Under the pieces are notes generated by a model that saw nothing but the letters and a program-made list of their open reading frames with translations, did no database searches and was not told the DNA's origin. The position numbers were made by a program, and so were the translations under genes. Below, piece by piece: positions 1-6,868 of a stretch of DNA of 12,548 nucleotides. The stretch is from JABWAJ01 sp046153985. GTDB taxonomy: Bacteria; Bacteroidota; Bacteroidia; Chitinophagales; Saprospiraceae. The stretch lies in the NCBI GenBank assembly GCA_046153985.1, contig JBJXFD010000451.1, forward strand, positions 1 through 12,548, written 5' to 3'. Each line of letters begins with the position of its first letter. Within the stretch, counting starts at the first letter, position 1.

Positions 1-87
1 TTTGTCATCGCCCTGCCCATACAAATACCACAGCACTCCTGCGCCAAGTACAAGAAAGGCAACGAGCATCCATAAAGTACGTTTCAT
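1..87 (-). CDS. N-terminus of a membrane-anchored protein, possibly DUF4340 family (partial)
   Basis: Reading leftwards from an ATG at 87, an open frame runs off the window edge after 29 codons. It begins MKRTLWMLVAFLVLGAG and continues into a Tyr/Trp-rich stretch and GQGDDK. This is a short basic start followed by one hydrophobic segment (about residues 5-24), which suggests a signal anchor with the rest outside the cytoplasm. It starts only 5 bases after the gldG stop, so it is probably the next gene of the gld operon. In many bacteria an ABC-2 permease and a GldG-like subunit are followed by a DUF4340 protein with just such an anchored N-terminus. That name is an inference from position and N-terminal style, because the domain itself lies outside the window. 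Confidence 0.6.
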   Translation of the reverse strand, partial: MKRTLWMLVAFLVLGAGVLWYLYGQGDDK

Positions 88-92
88 AGCTT

Positions 93-1853
93 TTAAATAT
101 TCTGTTTTGCAAATTTGCGTTTTCGCAACACGAGGAAAAAGGCTGCAAAAATGCCAAAAAACATCAGCGGCACAAGGATGTTCTGCGCCTGGTAAAATTC
201 TTTATTTTTTCGGGCTTTTACGGTGTCGAGCAGGCGAAGCTTCACTTCTTTGCCGCGCGCTTCGATGAAGCCCCTTTCTGCCATCAGGTACTCTACTGCA
301 TTGATCAAAAAGTCTTTGTTGGCATAATACCCCTTGTTGAACTCATTGAAACCCAGCGGTAGAAACGACGGACGCCCTTCCTGGTTGAAATTGACTTTGT
401 TTTTTATAACATCCCCGTCTGAAACCACAATCATAGCCGTTGATGCGCTTTCGGGTTTGAACGGTGTACCCAATTGCTCCAACCCAGACATCATCTCGGC
501 AGAAACGCGGTTTTTGTACATCGAAGGGAAAACCCCTTCCATCAAAACCGAAAGGGTTTGTGAGCCTTTGTCAAATTTCAACGGATCGAGGTCGTAGCGC
601 AAAAACTCGAAATTCATCCCTACAGGCAGGTATTGGAAGCGCGAATTGGGCGAAGATTCCAGCAGCGGCGTTCTTTTGATTTGCATGGCCGCTCCAATGT
701 CCCATTTGATGGTGGAAGGGTAGAACAGGTTCACGGCGTTCAGGCTTTTTGATACCGGGTGGTCTGTTCTTGGCGTGGCAGTGATGTGGTAGGGGTAGGG
801 AAACAAATCGAATTGCGGCGCATTGCCCAAAGTGCCCGTCACCAAAGGGATGGAGGAGCACTGCATGTCGAGGACTAAGTTGGGCTCGATGCGCACTCCG
901 TAATTGAAAAAGAGGTCTTCCAGATTCAGTTCGTATTCTGTCGGAAAATATTCTTTGCGCCCCTGAAGGCTGTCTAAGTCTACACGGATTTTATCAATCA
1001 GCCACAGGATTTTGCCGCCGTGCATGACATATTGATCCAGTTTAAATTTGTCTTTTTCAGAAAAAGGCAGCCGGGGTTTGGCCACGACCAAAAGAGAGGC
1101 ATCCTGGCTGATGGCAACTAAGCTGTCCAAATGAATGCGGCCCGTGTCGTAGTACTGGCGTAGCGTTTTTTCAAAATCGGCGGTTTCCAAACCGGTCAGC
1201 TCGCCGTGTCCGGTTGTGAAAGCAATCACCGGCTTGTGGCCTTCTCTCAGCTTTTGAATGGCGCTGGAAAATTTATACTCCAGCAGGCGAACAGCATTGT
1301 TCAGGATGATCTCGGGAGCAACGCCCGGGATTTCGTTCTCAAGCAGGTTAACTGCAATACTCCGGCCTTTGTAATAACAGATCGCGTAAGGGTAAATCAA
1401 CTGCTCGCTGCTGCCGTCGTTTTCTTTGACGCGCAGGTTGATGGGGAGGATATTGTCTTTTTTTAACTCTTCCCGGCGCGCGTTGATCTCCTCCATCGTG
1501 CCGTCTGAAGGGTCTTCGAATTCGTATTCGAGGTAACCCGATTCGGACCGAAAATCGTCGAGTACTTCCCGGGTGGCGTCTTGAAGCCGTTTGAATCCCG
1601 CCGGGAAAGAACCTTCCAGCAGGACATTGACAAAAACCACATCATCCAGATTGCGCAACAGCTCGCGCGAGCCCGGGGTGAGCGTGAAGCGCTTTTCTTC
1701 CGTCAGGTCGAACTGCGCGTACATGGGTTTTCCGCTGAAACGCGCATTGGACAGGATGTTCACAAACAACAAAACGCCGGCGAACAACCCTAACTGCAGG
1801 AATACCTGTACCCGCCTGTTTGTGCTTTTACTCATTTTTTTTTCTTTTACCAT
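93..1853 (-). CDS. gldG: Gliding-motility ABC transporter extracytoplasmic subunit GldG
   Basis: This 586-residue protein is the GldG subunit of the GldA-GldF-GldG ABC transporter needed for gliding in flavobacteria. The transported substrate is not established. One hydrophobic segment lies near the N-terminus (about 16-36) and another near the C-terminus (about 558-576) ahead of a basic tail RKRKFAKQ, so the large middle domain should face the periplasm. Recognisable family stretches are DLTEEKRFTLTPGSRELL (49-66) and FTTGHGEL (212-219), typical of the IFT52/GldG-like ABC-associated domain. The length suits the family. The ATG at 1853 overlaps the gldF stop by 7 bases (ATGGTAA), indicating translational coupling. 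An alternative ATG at 1835 (residue 7) would remove only MVKEKK. The frame is intact and no key part is missing. Confidence 0.93.
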   Translation of the reverse strand: MVKEKKMSKSTNRRVQVFLQLGLFAGVLLFVNILSNARFSGKPMYAQFDLTEEKRFTLTPGSRELLRNLDDVVFVNVLLEGSFPAGFKRLQDATREVLDDFRSESGYLEYEFEDPSDGTMEEINARREELKKDNILPINLRVKENDGSSEQLIYPYAICYYKGRSIAVNLLENEIPGVAPEIILNNAVRLLEYKFSSAIQKLREGHKPVIAFTTGHGELTGLETADFEKTLRQYYDTGRIHLDSLVAISQDASLLVVAKPRLPFSEKDKFKLDQYVMHGGKILWLIDKIRVDLDSLQGRKEYFPTEYELNLEDLFFNYGVRIEPNLVLDMQCSSIPLVTGTLGNAPQFDLFPYPYHITATPRTDHPVSKSLNAVNLFYPSTIKWDIGAAMQIKRTPLLESSPNSRFQYLPVGMNFEFLRYDLDPLKFDKGSQTLSVLMEGVFPSMYKNRVSAEMMSGLEQLGTPFKPESASTAMIVVSDGDVIKNKVNFNQEGRPSFLPLGFNEFNKGYYANKDFLINAVEYLMAERGFIEARGKEVKLRLLDTVKARKNKEFYQAQNILVPLMFFGIFAAFFLVLRKRKFAKQNI

Positions 1854-2578
1854 TTTCTCCGGTCCAATGAAACCAGGGTGAGCACAATAAACAACGCTAT
1901 GACCGACAGGAAGTAGATCAAATCGCGTGTATCCAAAACGCCCCGGCTGATGGATTCATAGTGGTATTCCATGCCAATCATTTGAACCAGGTCGTCCGTT
2001 TTGCCCAGAAAAATTGGCAGTTCGCTGAAATAATAAAATCCCCAGTGCAGCAATAATCCCAGAAAAATCGAGAGAATGAACGCCACAATCTGGTTGCTGA
2101 CCAATGAGGAGGCAAACAATCCAATGGCTACAAACGCACCGGCTAAAAACAGCAATCCAATGTAAGATCCGGCTATGGCCCCGGAATCGAGGTTGCCGGG
2201 AGGCGAGCCGAGCACGTGCACCGTGGCGTAATACAGCAGCGTTGGAATCAGGGCAAACACAACTAAGGTCATGCAGGCCAAATATTTGCCCATCACAATA
2301 TCTAAGTCGCGCAACGGGCGCGTTGCCAGCAATTCAAAGGTTCCGTTTTGATGCTCTTCTGCAAATGACCGCATGGTAATGGCTGCCATCAGAAACAAAA
2401 AAATGTTCGGCGCCATGGAAAACAACTGGTCAAGCGAAGCATAATTGCTTTCCAGCAAACTGGTTTGCGGAAAAACAAACATGACTAACCAAAGGGTAAT
2501 CAAAAACACGCCAATAACGATATAGCCCACCAACGAGCTAAAAAATGCATTGATTTCCTTCCGGTATATTGACCACAT
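1847..2578 (-). CDS. gldF: Gliding-motility ABC transporter permease GldF
   Basis: This is a 243-residue ABC-2 type permease, the membrane channel partner of GldA and GldG. It begins MWSIYRKEINAFFSSLVGYI, the usual short cytoplasmic lead of GldF. About six hydrophobic segments can be read, near 17-36, 56-70, 100-121, 138-157, 163-181 and 219-238. The cytoplasmic stretch FAEEHQNGTFELLATRPL (72-89) is the characteristic ABC-2 coupling region (E...GT.E.L...P). The length is normal. The gene overlaps gldG by 7 bases. Upstream it is separated from the preceding gene by about 110 bases made almost wholly of low-complexity repeats. No TAnnTTTG box is visible in that spacer, so expression probably comes from the gldA promoter. 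Confidence 0.93.
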   Translation of the reverse strand: MWSIYRKEINAFFSSLVGYIVIGVFLITLWLVMFVFPQTSLLESNYASLDQLFSMAPNIFLFLMAAITMRSFAEEHQNGTFELLATRPLRDLDIVMGKYLACMTLVVFALIPTLLYYATVHVLGSPPGNLDSGAIAGSYIGLLFLAGAFVAIGLFASSLVSNQIVAFILSIFLGLLLHWGFYYFSELPIFLGKTDDLVQMIGMEYHYESISRGVLDTRDLIYFLSVIALFIVLTLVSLDRRKW

Positions 2579-2700
2579 AGTTTTGTTAATGGTTATTAGT
2601 TATTTGTTATTGGTCACTCCCTCACTCCCTCACTCCCTCACTCCCTCACTCCCTCTCCCCCTCTCACCCTCTCACCCTCTCCCCCTCTCACCCTCCCCCC
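2579..2700. repeat. CACTCCCT tandem repeat and C-rich low-complexity tract
   Basis: Five perfect head-to-tail copies of the 8-mer CACTCCCT occupy 2615-2654. Degenerate units of the CTCACCCT and CTCCCCCT type run on to 2700. On the coding (minus) strand this is a long purine-rich run with many GGG blocks, so the transcript could form a G-quadruplex. The near-mirror symmetry could also allow triplex (H-DNA) formation. Bases 2581-2614 are a different AT-rich simple repeat of TTATT-like words. The tract supplies the last four codons (KGGG) and stop of the upstream gene and fills the spacer before gldF. Confidence 0.9.
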
Positions 2701-3548
2701 TTCATATAAAACCCGTTCCGATCGTCGTAAATAAGCAAACATTTATACAATTTTTCCCGGGTCGGGTCATCGCCCAATTCATTCACCGTATTCCAAAGTT
2801 GTTTGTCATCGCCGATCCACTCCAGCATGCGGTCGCGGTTGAAATCCGCAATCCGCCCGTCGGGAAAATAAAAGATTTTTTCAACCGTCACCGAAGATTT
2901 TACCGGGACATATCCTTTCCGGAAAGGCCTTCTCGTTAGTGGGTTGTACGCCGAAATTTCTACCAATTCCGTGGTATCTGTTTCATAGGAAAAATAGGCA
3001 ATTTTGCCCCTGACTTTTAAGCCGGCAAAAAGAACAGCTTGCCGCTCGCGCGACGGCTCTGCCTCGCGTGTCATATTCGGCGGCTCCGCCTCGCGTGTCA
3101 TATCCACCCGTTCCGCCCGCTCGCGCGATGGCTCGGTAACTGAGCTACTTGTACTGAGCGAAGTCGAAGTAAGTCGAAGTTCCGTCCGCTCGCGCGATGG
3201 GTCGGTAACTGAGCGATGTCGAAGTTCCGCCTCGCGTGTTTGTACAACCCGCACATACGGCACTCCTTCCAGGCTGATTGCCAGCACCGAATGCAAATCT
3301 ATAATTTCGCCCGACTTGGTTTTTAGCTTAGCGACTTTGGCCACAAAAGCCCGGGCGCTGGTGGTCAGCAAGGCTTCCAGTTCGTCCCATGCATAATCGG
3401 GCGAATTGCGGTGCAAGGCTTCCAGTGACAGGTAGACCCCATCTTTAAACAGGAAGTTTTTGGTCAACAGCAAACTGTCGTCCGACTGCGCCGAAAGGGC
3501 AATCGTTGTTAACAAAAAGAAAGCCGCCAGGGTAGCTTGTTTGATCAT
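2688..3548 (-). CDS. Periplasmic protein of unknown function with an in-frame repeat insertion
   Basis: I do not recognise the family. The ATG at 3548 gives 286 residues and places a clear signal peptide (MIKQATLAAFFLLTTIALSAQ) at the start; a GTG at 3560 would add four residues. The mature part begins with SDDSLLLTKNFLFKDGVYLSLEAL and looks soluble, with mixed alpha/beta composition and no further membrane segment. Residues about 104-169 (counted from this start) are an Arg/Glu/Ser/Thr-rich block with repeated TREAE and PSRER words, encoded by dispersed-repeat DNA. The flanking sequence reads like one continuous domain (VPYVRVVQ, then AVLFAGLKVRGKIAYFSY). The last residues (KGGG) come from a tandem repeat. 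The gene starts 24 bases after the gldA stop and precedes gldF, so it is probably co-transcribed with the gliding transporter. A role with that transporter is inference from position only. Confidence 0.8.
   Translation of the reverse strand: MIKQATLAAFFLLTTIALSAQSDDSLLLTKNFLFKDGVYLSLEALHRNSPDYAWDELEALLTTSARAFVAKVAKLKTKSGEIIDLHSVLAISLEGVPYVRVVQTREAELRHRSVTDPSRERTELRLTSTSLSTSSSVTEPSRERAERVDMTREAEPPNMTREAEPSRERQAVLFAGLKVRGKIAYFSYETDTTELVEISAYNPLTRRPFRKGYVPVKSSVTVEKIFYFPDGRIADFNRDRMLEWIGDDKQLWNTVNELGDDPTREKLYKCLLIYDDRNGFYMKGGG
3042..3239. repeat. Cluster of short dispersed repeats inserted inside a coding gene
   Basis: About 198 bases of repeat DNA lie inside the periplasmic-protein gene. A 23-base word CGGCTC(T/C)GCCTCGCGTGT + CATAT occurs at 3054-3076 and 3081-3103. 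A 27-base word starting GCTCGCGCGATGG and ending TCGGTAACTGAGC occurs at 3119-3145 and 3188-3214. The word ACTGAGCGAAGTCGAAG and variants occur around 3153-3180 and 3209-3225. The unit 3204-3239 recurs, diverged, in the intergenic spacer at 6823-6859. The insertion is a multiple of three bases and is read in frame without a stop. Confidence 0.85.
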
Positions 3549-3572
3549 GCGATACACCAATCCGGATAATTT

Positions 3573-4478
3573 TTATTGGGTTAAATTTCGGAAAACATCT
3601 TCAATACTAATCTCCTCCTTTCTGATTTCCAGCAACGTCAGGCTGTTTGCTGCTGCGAACCGCGAAACCTCCTCCCGAACATCGTGTTTGTCGTCGCTGT
3701 ACAATTTCCAGCGATTTTTGCCCGAGTTTTCCACCCGGCGCACGTTGGGCAGGGCTTTGAGCTGCTTTTCTGCAACGGTTTGTGAAAATTCCACCGTCAC
3801 GACGATTTCTTTTTTGCCGCGTTCCCGCAACCGTTCGATGGGGTCGTCGGCAACCAACTGCCCCCGGTTGATGATGATGACGCGATCGCAAAGCGCCTGC
3901 ACTTCCTGCATGATGTGCGTAGAAAAAATAACCGTTTTTTCTTTGCCAATGTGCCGGATCAGGTTGCGGATTTCAACAATCTGATTCGGGTCAAGGCCGG
4001 AGGTAGGTTCGTCCAAAATCAGCACTTCCGGATCGTGCAGCATGGCTTGAGCCAGCCCCACGCGCTGCCGGTAGCCTTTGGACAAAGCGGCAATGCGTTT
4101 GTGTTGCTCCCGTCCCAGCCCCGTCATTTCAACCATTTCGGCAATGCGCTTTTCTTTGTTCGGCGTCCGGTGCAGGCGCGCCACAAAGGTCAGGTACTCC
4201 TTCACATACATGTCTTTGTAAAGCGGATTGTGTTCCGGCAGGTAGCCGATGCGGCGGCGCACTTCCATCGGGTCTTTTTCCACGTCGTAGCCGCAGACCT
4301 CTACCTGCCCTTCCGTTTGGGGAATAAAACAGGTGATGATCTTCATGGTCGTCGTTTTTCCCGCTCCATTCGGACCCAGAAACCCGAGTACCTGGCCCTT
4401 GCCCACCTCGAAGCTGATGCCTCCGACCGCGCGCTGTTCGCCGTATAATTTGACTAAATTGCTGACAATGACTGACAT
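3573..4478 (-). CDS. gldA: Gliding-motility ABC transporter ATP-binding subunit GldA
   Basis: This 301-residue ABC ATPase would energise the GldF/GldG membrane complex from the cytoplasmic face. All nucleotide-binding motifs are visible: Walker A GPNGAGKTT (35-43), Q-loop region LPEHNPLY (80-87), signature LSKGYRQR (132-139), Walker B VLILDEP (152-158), D-loop SGLD (160-163) and the switch His in STHIMQE (H188). The C-terminal third is the GldA-type accessory domain ending EISIEDVFRNLTQ. An open frame continues upstream to 4604, but the ATG at 4478 (MSVIVSNLVKLYG) is the right start: ABC homology begins there, and the TTG-N19-TAGCTTTG promoter at 4509-4538 lies inside the longer version. It heads the gld block. 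In Flavobacterium johnsoniae gldA is not next to gldFG, so this grouping is tidier than in the model organism. Confidence 0.93.
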   Translation of the reverse strand: MSVIVSNLVKLYGEQRAVGGISFEVGKGQVLGFLGPNGAGKTTTMKIITCFIPQTEGQVEVCGYDVEKDPMEVRRRIGYLPEHNPLYKDMYVKEYLTFVARLHRTPNKEKRIAEMVEMTGLGREQHKRIAALSKGYRQRVGLAQAMLHDPEVLILDEPTSGLDPNQIVEIRNLIRHIGKEKTVIFSTHIMQEVQALCDRVIIINRGQLVADDPIERLRERGKKEIVVTVEFSQTVAEKQLKALPNVRRVENSGKNRWKLYSDDKHDVREEVSRFAAANSLTLLEIRKEEISIEDVFRNLTQ

Positions 4479-4508
4479 GAATGTTGTGTGCTGTTTTTTA
4501 AAGACCTG

Positions 4509-4538
4509 CAAAGCTACAAATTTTCCTACATCGCCCAA
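4509..4538 (-). promoter_or_regulatory. Bacteroidota-type promoter of gldA
   Basis: On the minus strand, TTG (4538-4536) is followed by exactly 19 bases and then TAGCTTTG (4516-4509). This matches the Bacteroidota sigma-ABfr consensus TTG-N19/20-TAnnTTTG. Transcription would begin near 4502, giving a leader of about 25 bases before the ATG at 4478. It supports the shorter gldA start and a promoter for the whole gld block. Confidence 0.7.
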
Positions 4539-4580
4539 GCATCTCCACTTGTGAATGAGCCCCTTACTGGCTGTTTTCGT

Positions 4581-4588
4581 TACCTTTG
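4581..4588 (+). promoter_or_regulatory. Possible -7 box for the RNA methyltransferase gene
   Basis: TACCTTTG fits the Bacteroidota -7 consensus TAnnTTTG and lies 62 bases before the ATG at 4651, divergent from the gldA promoter. No TTG is present at the expected 19-20 base distance, so this is only a half match. Confidence 0.4.
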
Positions 4589-4650
4589 TTCCCTTCCCGG
4601 GCAATAACGCGTTGTCTGTGATTTTTCATCTAACATCAGGTATCTAAATA

Positions 4651-5856
4651 ATGACCAAACTTCATCCTGTTCTCGTCAAGGCCGTTGTAGAAGCCCTGCA
4701 AACCATCTTCACCGAAGGCCGTCATGCCGACAAAGTGATCGAGCAAACCCTTAAATCCAACCCGAAATGGGGTTCGCGCGACCGGGCTTTTATTGCCGAA
4801 AGTGTGTACGACATCGTGCGCCGCTACCGATTGCTCTACGAAATTGAAGGCGCTCAACCCGCCTCTTTAGCCGATTGGTACCGGATTTTCGGCATTTACC
4901 ATTTGTTGAATGAGCAAGAATTGCCGCCCTGGGTTGAATTTGAAGGGGTAAAAAAAAGCCGGATTGCCGACAAAACCGCTGCGTTGCAACAAGTGCGCGC
5001 CATTCGGGAATCGGTTCCCGACTGGTTAGATGCACTGGGCGCTACAGAATTGGGCGACAAATGGGAAGCGACCCTTCAGGCGCTGAACCAGCCCGCGCAG
5101 GTGGTACTTAGGGCCAATACGCTGAAAACCAACCGGGAAGCGCTGGCCAAACAGTTGGCAGAGGAAGGCGTTGAAACGGCTCCTTTTGGCGACGACGAAG
5201 CCCTGGTGGTTAAAAAACGCCAAAACTTGTTTACCACCAAAGCTTTCCGCGACGGCCTGTTTGAAGTGCAGGACGGCTCCTCACAGCTCGTTGCCCCGTT
5301 TTTGGACGTACAACCGGGCATGCGCGTGATAGATGCCTGCGCAGGCGGTGGCGGCAAAACCCTCCACCTCGCCGCCCGAATGCAAAACAAAGGCAGCATC
5401 ATCGCATTGGATACGGAGGGCTGGAAATTGGATGCCCTGAGAAAACGGGCGACCCGCGCCGGCGCTTCTATCATCGAAACGCGCCCCATCGGCAACAATA
5501 AAGTCGTCAAACGCCTCTATGGCACCGCCGACCGGGTGCTGCTTGACGTGCCCTGCACTGGCCTTGGCGTGCTGCGCCGCAATCCCGACGCCAAATGGAA
5601 AATAGACGCCACTTTTCTCGACCGCGTTCGGCAAACCCAGGCGCAGATTTTGCAGCAATACAGCGCCATTTGCAAACCCGGCGGCAAGTTGGTGTACGCC
5701 ACCTGCAGCATCCTGCCGTCCGAAAATGAAGCGCAGGTGGCCCGGTTTCTGGAAGCTAATCCTACCACGTTCCGTTTGGTTGTCCAGCAAAGTATTTTGC
5801 CTCAGGATGAAGGGTTTGATGGGTTTTTTATGGCGTTGATGGAAAGGGTAGGGTAG
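4651..5856 (+). CDS. RsmB/NOP2-family RNA m5C methyltransferase
   Basis: This 401-residue SAM-dependent enzyme probably methylates cytosine-5 in rRNA, as RsmB does at 16S C967. An N-terminal NusB-like helical part (about 1-140) is followed by the Rossmann methyltransferase domain. Visible motifs are the SAM-binding loop DACAGGGGKT (228-237), acidic ALD (252-254), catalytic motif IV DVPCTG with C302, and motif VI YATCS with C352. These are the two cysteines expected of the family. Motif I reads AGGGGKT rather than the usual AAPGGKT, a variation I believe is tolerated in Bacteroidota homologues. The protein ends at GFDGFFMALMERVG, the normal family end, so the 29-base tail-to-tail overlap with pxpA is probably real. 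The exact rRNA target is not provable from sequence, so I leave out a symbol. Confidence 0.9.
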   Translation: MTKLHPVLVKAVVEALQTIFTEGRHADKVIEQTLKSNPKWGSRDRAFIAESVYDIVRRYRLLYEIEGAQPASLADWYRIFGIYHLLNEQELPPWVEFEGVKKSRIADKTAALQQVRAIRESVPDWLDALGATELGDKWEATLQALNQPAQVVLRANTLKTNREALAKQLAEEGVETAPFGDDEALVVKKRQNLFTTKAFRDGLFEVQDGSSQLVAPFLDVQPGMRVIDACAGGGGKTLHLAARMQNKGSIIALDTEGWKLDALRKRATRAGASIIETRPIGNNKVVKRLYGTADRVLLDVPCTGLGVLRRNPDAKWKIDATFLDRVRQTQAQILQQYSAICKPGGKLVYATCSILPSENEAQVARFLEANPTTFRLVVQQSILPQDEGFDGFFMALMERVG

Positions 5857-6616
5857 GAGCAGCAACCCGCAATCCTTCTTTTTTCAACAATTCCCTCACC
5901 GAGTGGGCAATAGCAACGGAATTGGCACCATCCCCATGAATACAAATCGTGTCGCAAGGCACGGCGATCAGGGTTTGATCAGCTGTTTCAATGCGTTGTT
6001 GCTGTGCCAATTGCAAGGCCCGCTTTGCCGCTGCTTCCGGATTATCAATGACTGCCCCCGGCAAATTTCGCGGCGTCAGCGAGCCGTCGTTTTGATAGCT
6101 TCGGTCACAAAAAGCCTCCTTGCAAACCCGTAATCCGTGCGCTTCCGCAACTTCAATCAACACGCTCCCACTCAGTCCGTACAGGAACAAATCGGTGTGC
6201 TGAACCTTGCAAACTGCCTGTACAATGGCCTCTGCAAGTTCGCGTTGTTTAGCCGCTGCATTGTACAGCGCGCCGTGCGGCTTCACGTGGTGCAAAACGC
6301 CGCCTTCCGCATGGGCAATGGCCTGCAAGGCGCCAATCTGGTACAACACCATCGCATAAACCTCGTCTGCGGACATGGACAGGTTCCTGCGCCCAAACCC
6401 CTGCAAATCCGGATAGCCTGGGTGCGCCCCAATCGCTACCCCGTGCGCCAAAGCCAATCGCACCGTATCGCGCATGACCACCGGGTCGCCGGCGTGGTAA
6501 CCGCAGGCAATATTGGCAGAAGAGATCAACGGCATCAACGCCGCGTCATCCCCCATTTTCCAGGGGCCGAATCCCTCGCCCATGTCGCAATTCAGGTCTA
6601 TGGTTGTTGTGTGCAT
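5828..6616 (-). CDS. pxpA: 5-oxoprolinase subunit PxpA (LamB/YcsF family)
   Basis: This 262-residue LamB/YcsF protein is subunit A of the prokaryotic 5-oxoprolinase, which hydrolyses 5-oxoproline (pyroglutamate) to glutamate using ATP together with PxpB and PxpC. Family blocks are all present: IDLNCDMGEGFGPW (6-19), ANIACGYHAGDP (34-45), GAHPGYPD (63-70) and VKPHGALYN (111-119), which hold the conserved Asp/His/Lys residues. The ATG at 6616 is chosen because homology starts at HTTTIDLNCD; an open frame extends to 6667 but adds unconserved residues. The gene lies 252 bases after pxpC, an unusually loose spacing for this set, and its 3' end overlaps the convergent methyltransferase gene by 29 bases. 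The protein appears cytoplasmic and complete. Confidence 0.94.
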   Translation of the reverse strand: MHTTTIDLNCDMGEGFGPWKMGDDAALMPLISSANIACGYHAGDPVVMRDTVRLALAHGVAIGAHPGYPDLQGFGRRNLSMSADEVYAMVLYQIGALQAIAHAEGGVLHHVKPHGALYNAAAKQRELAEAIVQAVCKVQHTDLFLYGLSGSVLIEVAEAHGLRVCKEAFCDRSYQNDGSLTPRNLPGAVIDNPEAAAKRALQLAQQQRIETADQTLIAVPCDTICIHGDGANSVAIAHSVRELLKKEGLRVAAPTLPFPSTP

Positions 6617-6674
6617 AAGCTTTTGTATTGCTGGCGCCTGGCTCCAGCCCATAGGTGTCAGGAGCACGGTTTTT

Positions 6675-6764
6675 TCTGCGTTCTACGCGTCACCAGCGTC
6701 GTCCGCGTTCCAATTGAGGCGTTTTTAGGAACGCGGACCACACAAACGACGCGGAGAACGCGGA
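6675..6764. repeat. Long imperfect inverted repeat between pxpC and pxpA
   Basis: Three nested pairs face each other: TCTGCGTTCT (6675-6684) with AGAACGCGGA (6755-6764, one mismatch), GCGTCGT (6696-6702) with ACGACGC (6746-6752), and TCCGCGTTCC (6702-6711) with GGAACGCGGA (6728-6737, perfect). The central loop is about 16 bases. The transcript could fold into a long, interrupted hairpin ahead of pxpA. No run of U follows on the minus strand, so it is not a classical terminator; a dispersed REP-like element is more likely. Confidence 0.75.
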
Positions 6765-6822
6765 TTGCTGTGCTAAATTCACGCTGAATAATTGCCTTTA
6801 GTAAGATTCCGCTGGCGCGGGC

Positions 6823-6859
6823 CGGTAGCTGAGCGAAGTCGAAGCTCCGGCCTCGTGTC
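6823..6859. repeat. Intergenic copy of the dispersed AGCGAAGTCGAAG repeat
   Basis: GGTAGCTGAGCGAAGTCGAAG followed by CTCCGGCCTCGTGT is a diverged copy of the unit at 3204-3239 (GGTAACTGAGCGATGTCGAAG, then TTCCGCCTCGCGTGT). Here it lies in the spacer just past the pxpC stop, whereas the other copies lie inside a gene. Its presence in two unrelated places supports a dispersed repeat family. Confidence 0.8.
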
Positions 6860-6868
6860 TACTATTCA

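Noticed and set aside
2615..2654. Possible CRISPR array
   Set aside because: The units are 8 bases long and directly adjacent, with no spacers; this is a simple tandem repeat.
4479..4604. Upstream extension of gldA to the ATG at 4604
   Set aside because: ABC homology starts at 4478, and the gldA promoter lies within the extension.
5281..5865. Minus-strand open frame of 194 codons inside the methyltransferase gene
   Set aside because: The plus strand carries clear methyltransferase motifs across the same bases; the antisense frame shows none.
6137..6787. Plus-strand open frame of 216 codons opposite pxpA
   Set aside because: pxpA on the minus strand shows unmistakable LamB/YcsF motifs over the same bases.
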